Source: Armatimonadota bacterium (GTDB lineage Bacteria; Sysuimicrobiota; Sysuimicrobiia; Sysuimicrobiales; Humicultoraceae). Taken from it: a DNA stretch of 49,073 nucleotides. Position numbers and translations under genes: made by a program. The DNA lies in the NCBI GenBank assembly GCA_031081585.1, contig JAVHLY010000022.1:1-49073 (forward strand). The letters run 5' to 3'. This document shows positions 48,599 through 49,073 of the stretch, piece after piece. The notes beneath the pieces are model-generated. The model was given only the letters and a program-made list of their open reading frames with translations, ran no database searches and had not been told where the DNA came from. Numbering within the stretch: the first letter of the stretch is position 1; the number at the start of each line of letters is the position of its first letter.

Positions 48599-48661
48599 GG
48601 GCCAGGACAGGCGACGGCCCTGGCCCCTGTCCGCACGATCCGTGGCGGAGCGATCTCCGCC
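48599..48661 (+). terminator. Two hairpins after the DinB gene
   Basis: GGGCCAGG (48599-48606) pairs with CCTGGCCC (48619-48626). A second stem, GGCGGAG (48644-48650) with CTCCGCC (48655-48661), has a 4-base loop. The first begins 52 bases past the stop codon. Neither is followed by a U tract. Confidence 0.5.
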
Positions 48662-48706
48662 CGCATCACCGTTCCGACGCTCCCTGCGGGGAAATACGTA
48701 TCCGCA

Positions 48707-48724
48707 CGGCCACCATGGTGGCCG
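48707..48724. promoter_or_regulatory. 18-bp perfect palindrome
   Basis: CGGCCACCATGGTGGCCG is fully self-complementary and lies in the intergenic stretch after DinB, 46 bases before a possible small gene. It could be a dimeric regulator site or a hairpin. Confidence 0.4.
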
Positions 48725-48769
48725 GGAGTTCACCTGCGCGGTGAACAAACGCCGCGCCGGCAAGGAGCA

Positions 48770-48865
48770 GTGGAGCGCGCCACCGAGAGAGCCCAGCGGC
48801 GCCGCCTCGTCCAGGTCCTGGAGGAGATGCTCGGGGAGCTCAGGCGGGAGCTGCAGGAGGCATGA
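48770..48865 (+). CDS. Possible 31-residue helical protein
   Basis: A short frame from GTG with AAGGAG three bases upstream. It encodes VERATERAQRRRLVQVLEEM and then LGELRRELQEA, a strongly amphipathic charged helix with G/C-ending codons. No family is recognised. It lies in the 526-base stretch (48548-49073) that otherwise holds hairpins, a palindrome and a tandem repeat. It may be a real small protein or chance. Confidence 0.3.
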   Translation: MERATERAQRRRLVQVLEEMLGELRRELQEA

Positions 48866-48957
48866 AGTCGGGAGGGCAGAGGGCCTGCCGGAAGCGGGGG
48901 AGGCGGGGAGAGGAGTTCAGGGGCCCGGTCCAGAATTCAAGAGAAGTACCCGGAACG

Positions 48958-48991
48958 ATAGAGAACCATAGACAATAGAGAACCCTAGACA
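48958..48991. repeat. 17-bp tandem repeat near the window end
   Basis: ATAGAGAACCATAGACA (48958-48974) is followed directly by ATAGAGAACCCTAGACA (48975-48991), 16 of 17 bases alike, in an AT-richer patch. TTCAAG (48937-48942), a 17-base spacer and TAGAGA suggest it overlaps a promoter reading out of the window. Confidence 0.7.
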
Positions 48992-49073
48992 GGAGAGGCC
49001 CCGGCCAGCAGGGTTCATCCCCTGGCACGACCTACCCTGCACGACCACGGAGGCCCGTGGCCGGTCATCTGCC

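Overview
The window is bacterial chromosomal DNA of very high G+C, packed with genes on both strands and without phage, insertion-sequence or CRISPR structure. Frequent GTG starts, Tat-exported redox enzymes, a bacterial Ku protein, cupredoxins, CCA-encoded tRNAs, c-di-GMP riboswitches and minor pilins fused to large DUF4900-type proteins suggest a poorly cultured high-GC lineage. A Sysuimicrobiota/CSP1-3, Armatimonadota-like or deep Bacillota/Chloroflexota relative would fit, but the sequence alone does not settle the phylum.

Layout. 1-5.6 kb (minus): a cut-off DUF72 protein, a cupredoxin translationally coupled to a Tat-exported sulfite oxidase, a Tat-exported flavin amine oxidase, Ku with a repeat-rich promoter, and a decayed class III nucleotide cyclase remnant. 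5.8-9.6 kb: an unknown membrane protein, an LLM-family flavin oxidoreductase broken by an internal deletion, a DUF885 metallopeptidase and a cyclodeaminase-like protein. 9.7-13.1 kb (plus): an anchored FxLYD-like protein, tRNA-Pro, pcm, a c-di-GMP-I riboswitch in front of a 49-residue membrane protein, and threonine synthase. 13.2-17.3 kb (minus): an ABC exporter with a NEW3-domain protein, and a Tat-exported cyclase-family hydrolase. 17.5-21.5 kb (plus): single- and double-domain cupredoxins, a bacterial aeRF1-type factor and a MntA/HepT toxin-antitoxin pair. 21.5-26 kb (minus): an SLC13 transporter, a second cyclase-family enzyme, a VOC protein and a DUF1116 protein.

26.1-33.5 kb (plus) is the most distinctive region. 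A second c-di-GMP-I riboswitch precedes a pilin operon in which a three-gene cassette (PilV/GspI-like, PilW/GspJ-like, DUF4900-type) is present twice. The copies are separated by a leaderless zinc-ribbon membrane gene, and a GspH/FimT-like pseudopilin follows. 33.6-39.1 kb is a MoxR-DUF58-VWA-VWA-S41 peptidase operon.

39.1-47.8 kb: tRNA-Arg, an M20 carbamoylase/allantoate-hydrolase-type enzyme, then (minus) a branched-chain amino acid type ABC importer whose two ATPases are fused, a GH88-like hydrolase, the substrate-binding protein and a HisC-like aminotransferase. The window ends with tRNA-His, a DinB-fold protein and an intergenic region with hairpins, a small possible gene and a 17-bp tandem repeat.

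The two c-di-GMP riboswitches tie a pilus-like surface structure and an uncharacterised 49-residue membrane protein to the same second messenger. This is the most promising lead for an undescribed system.
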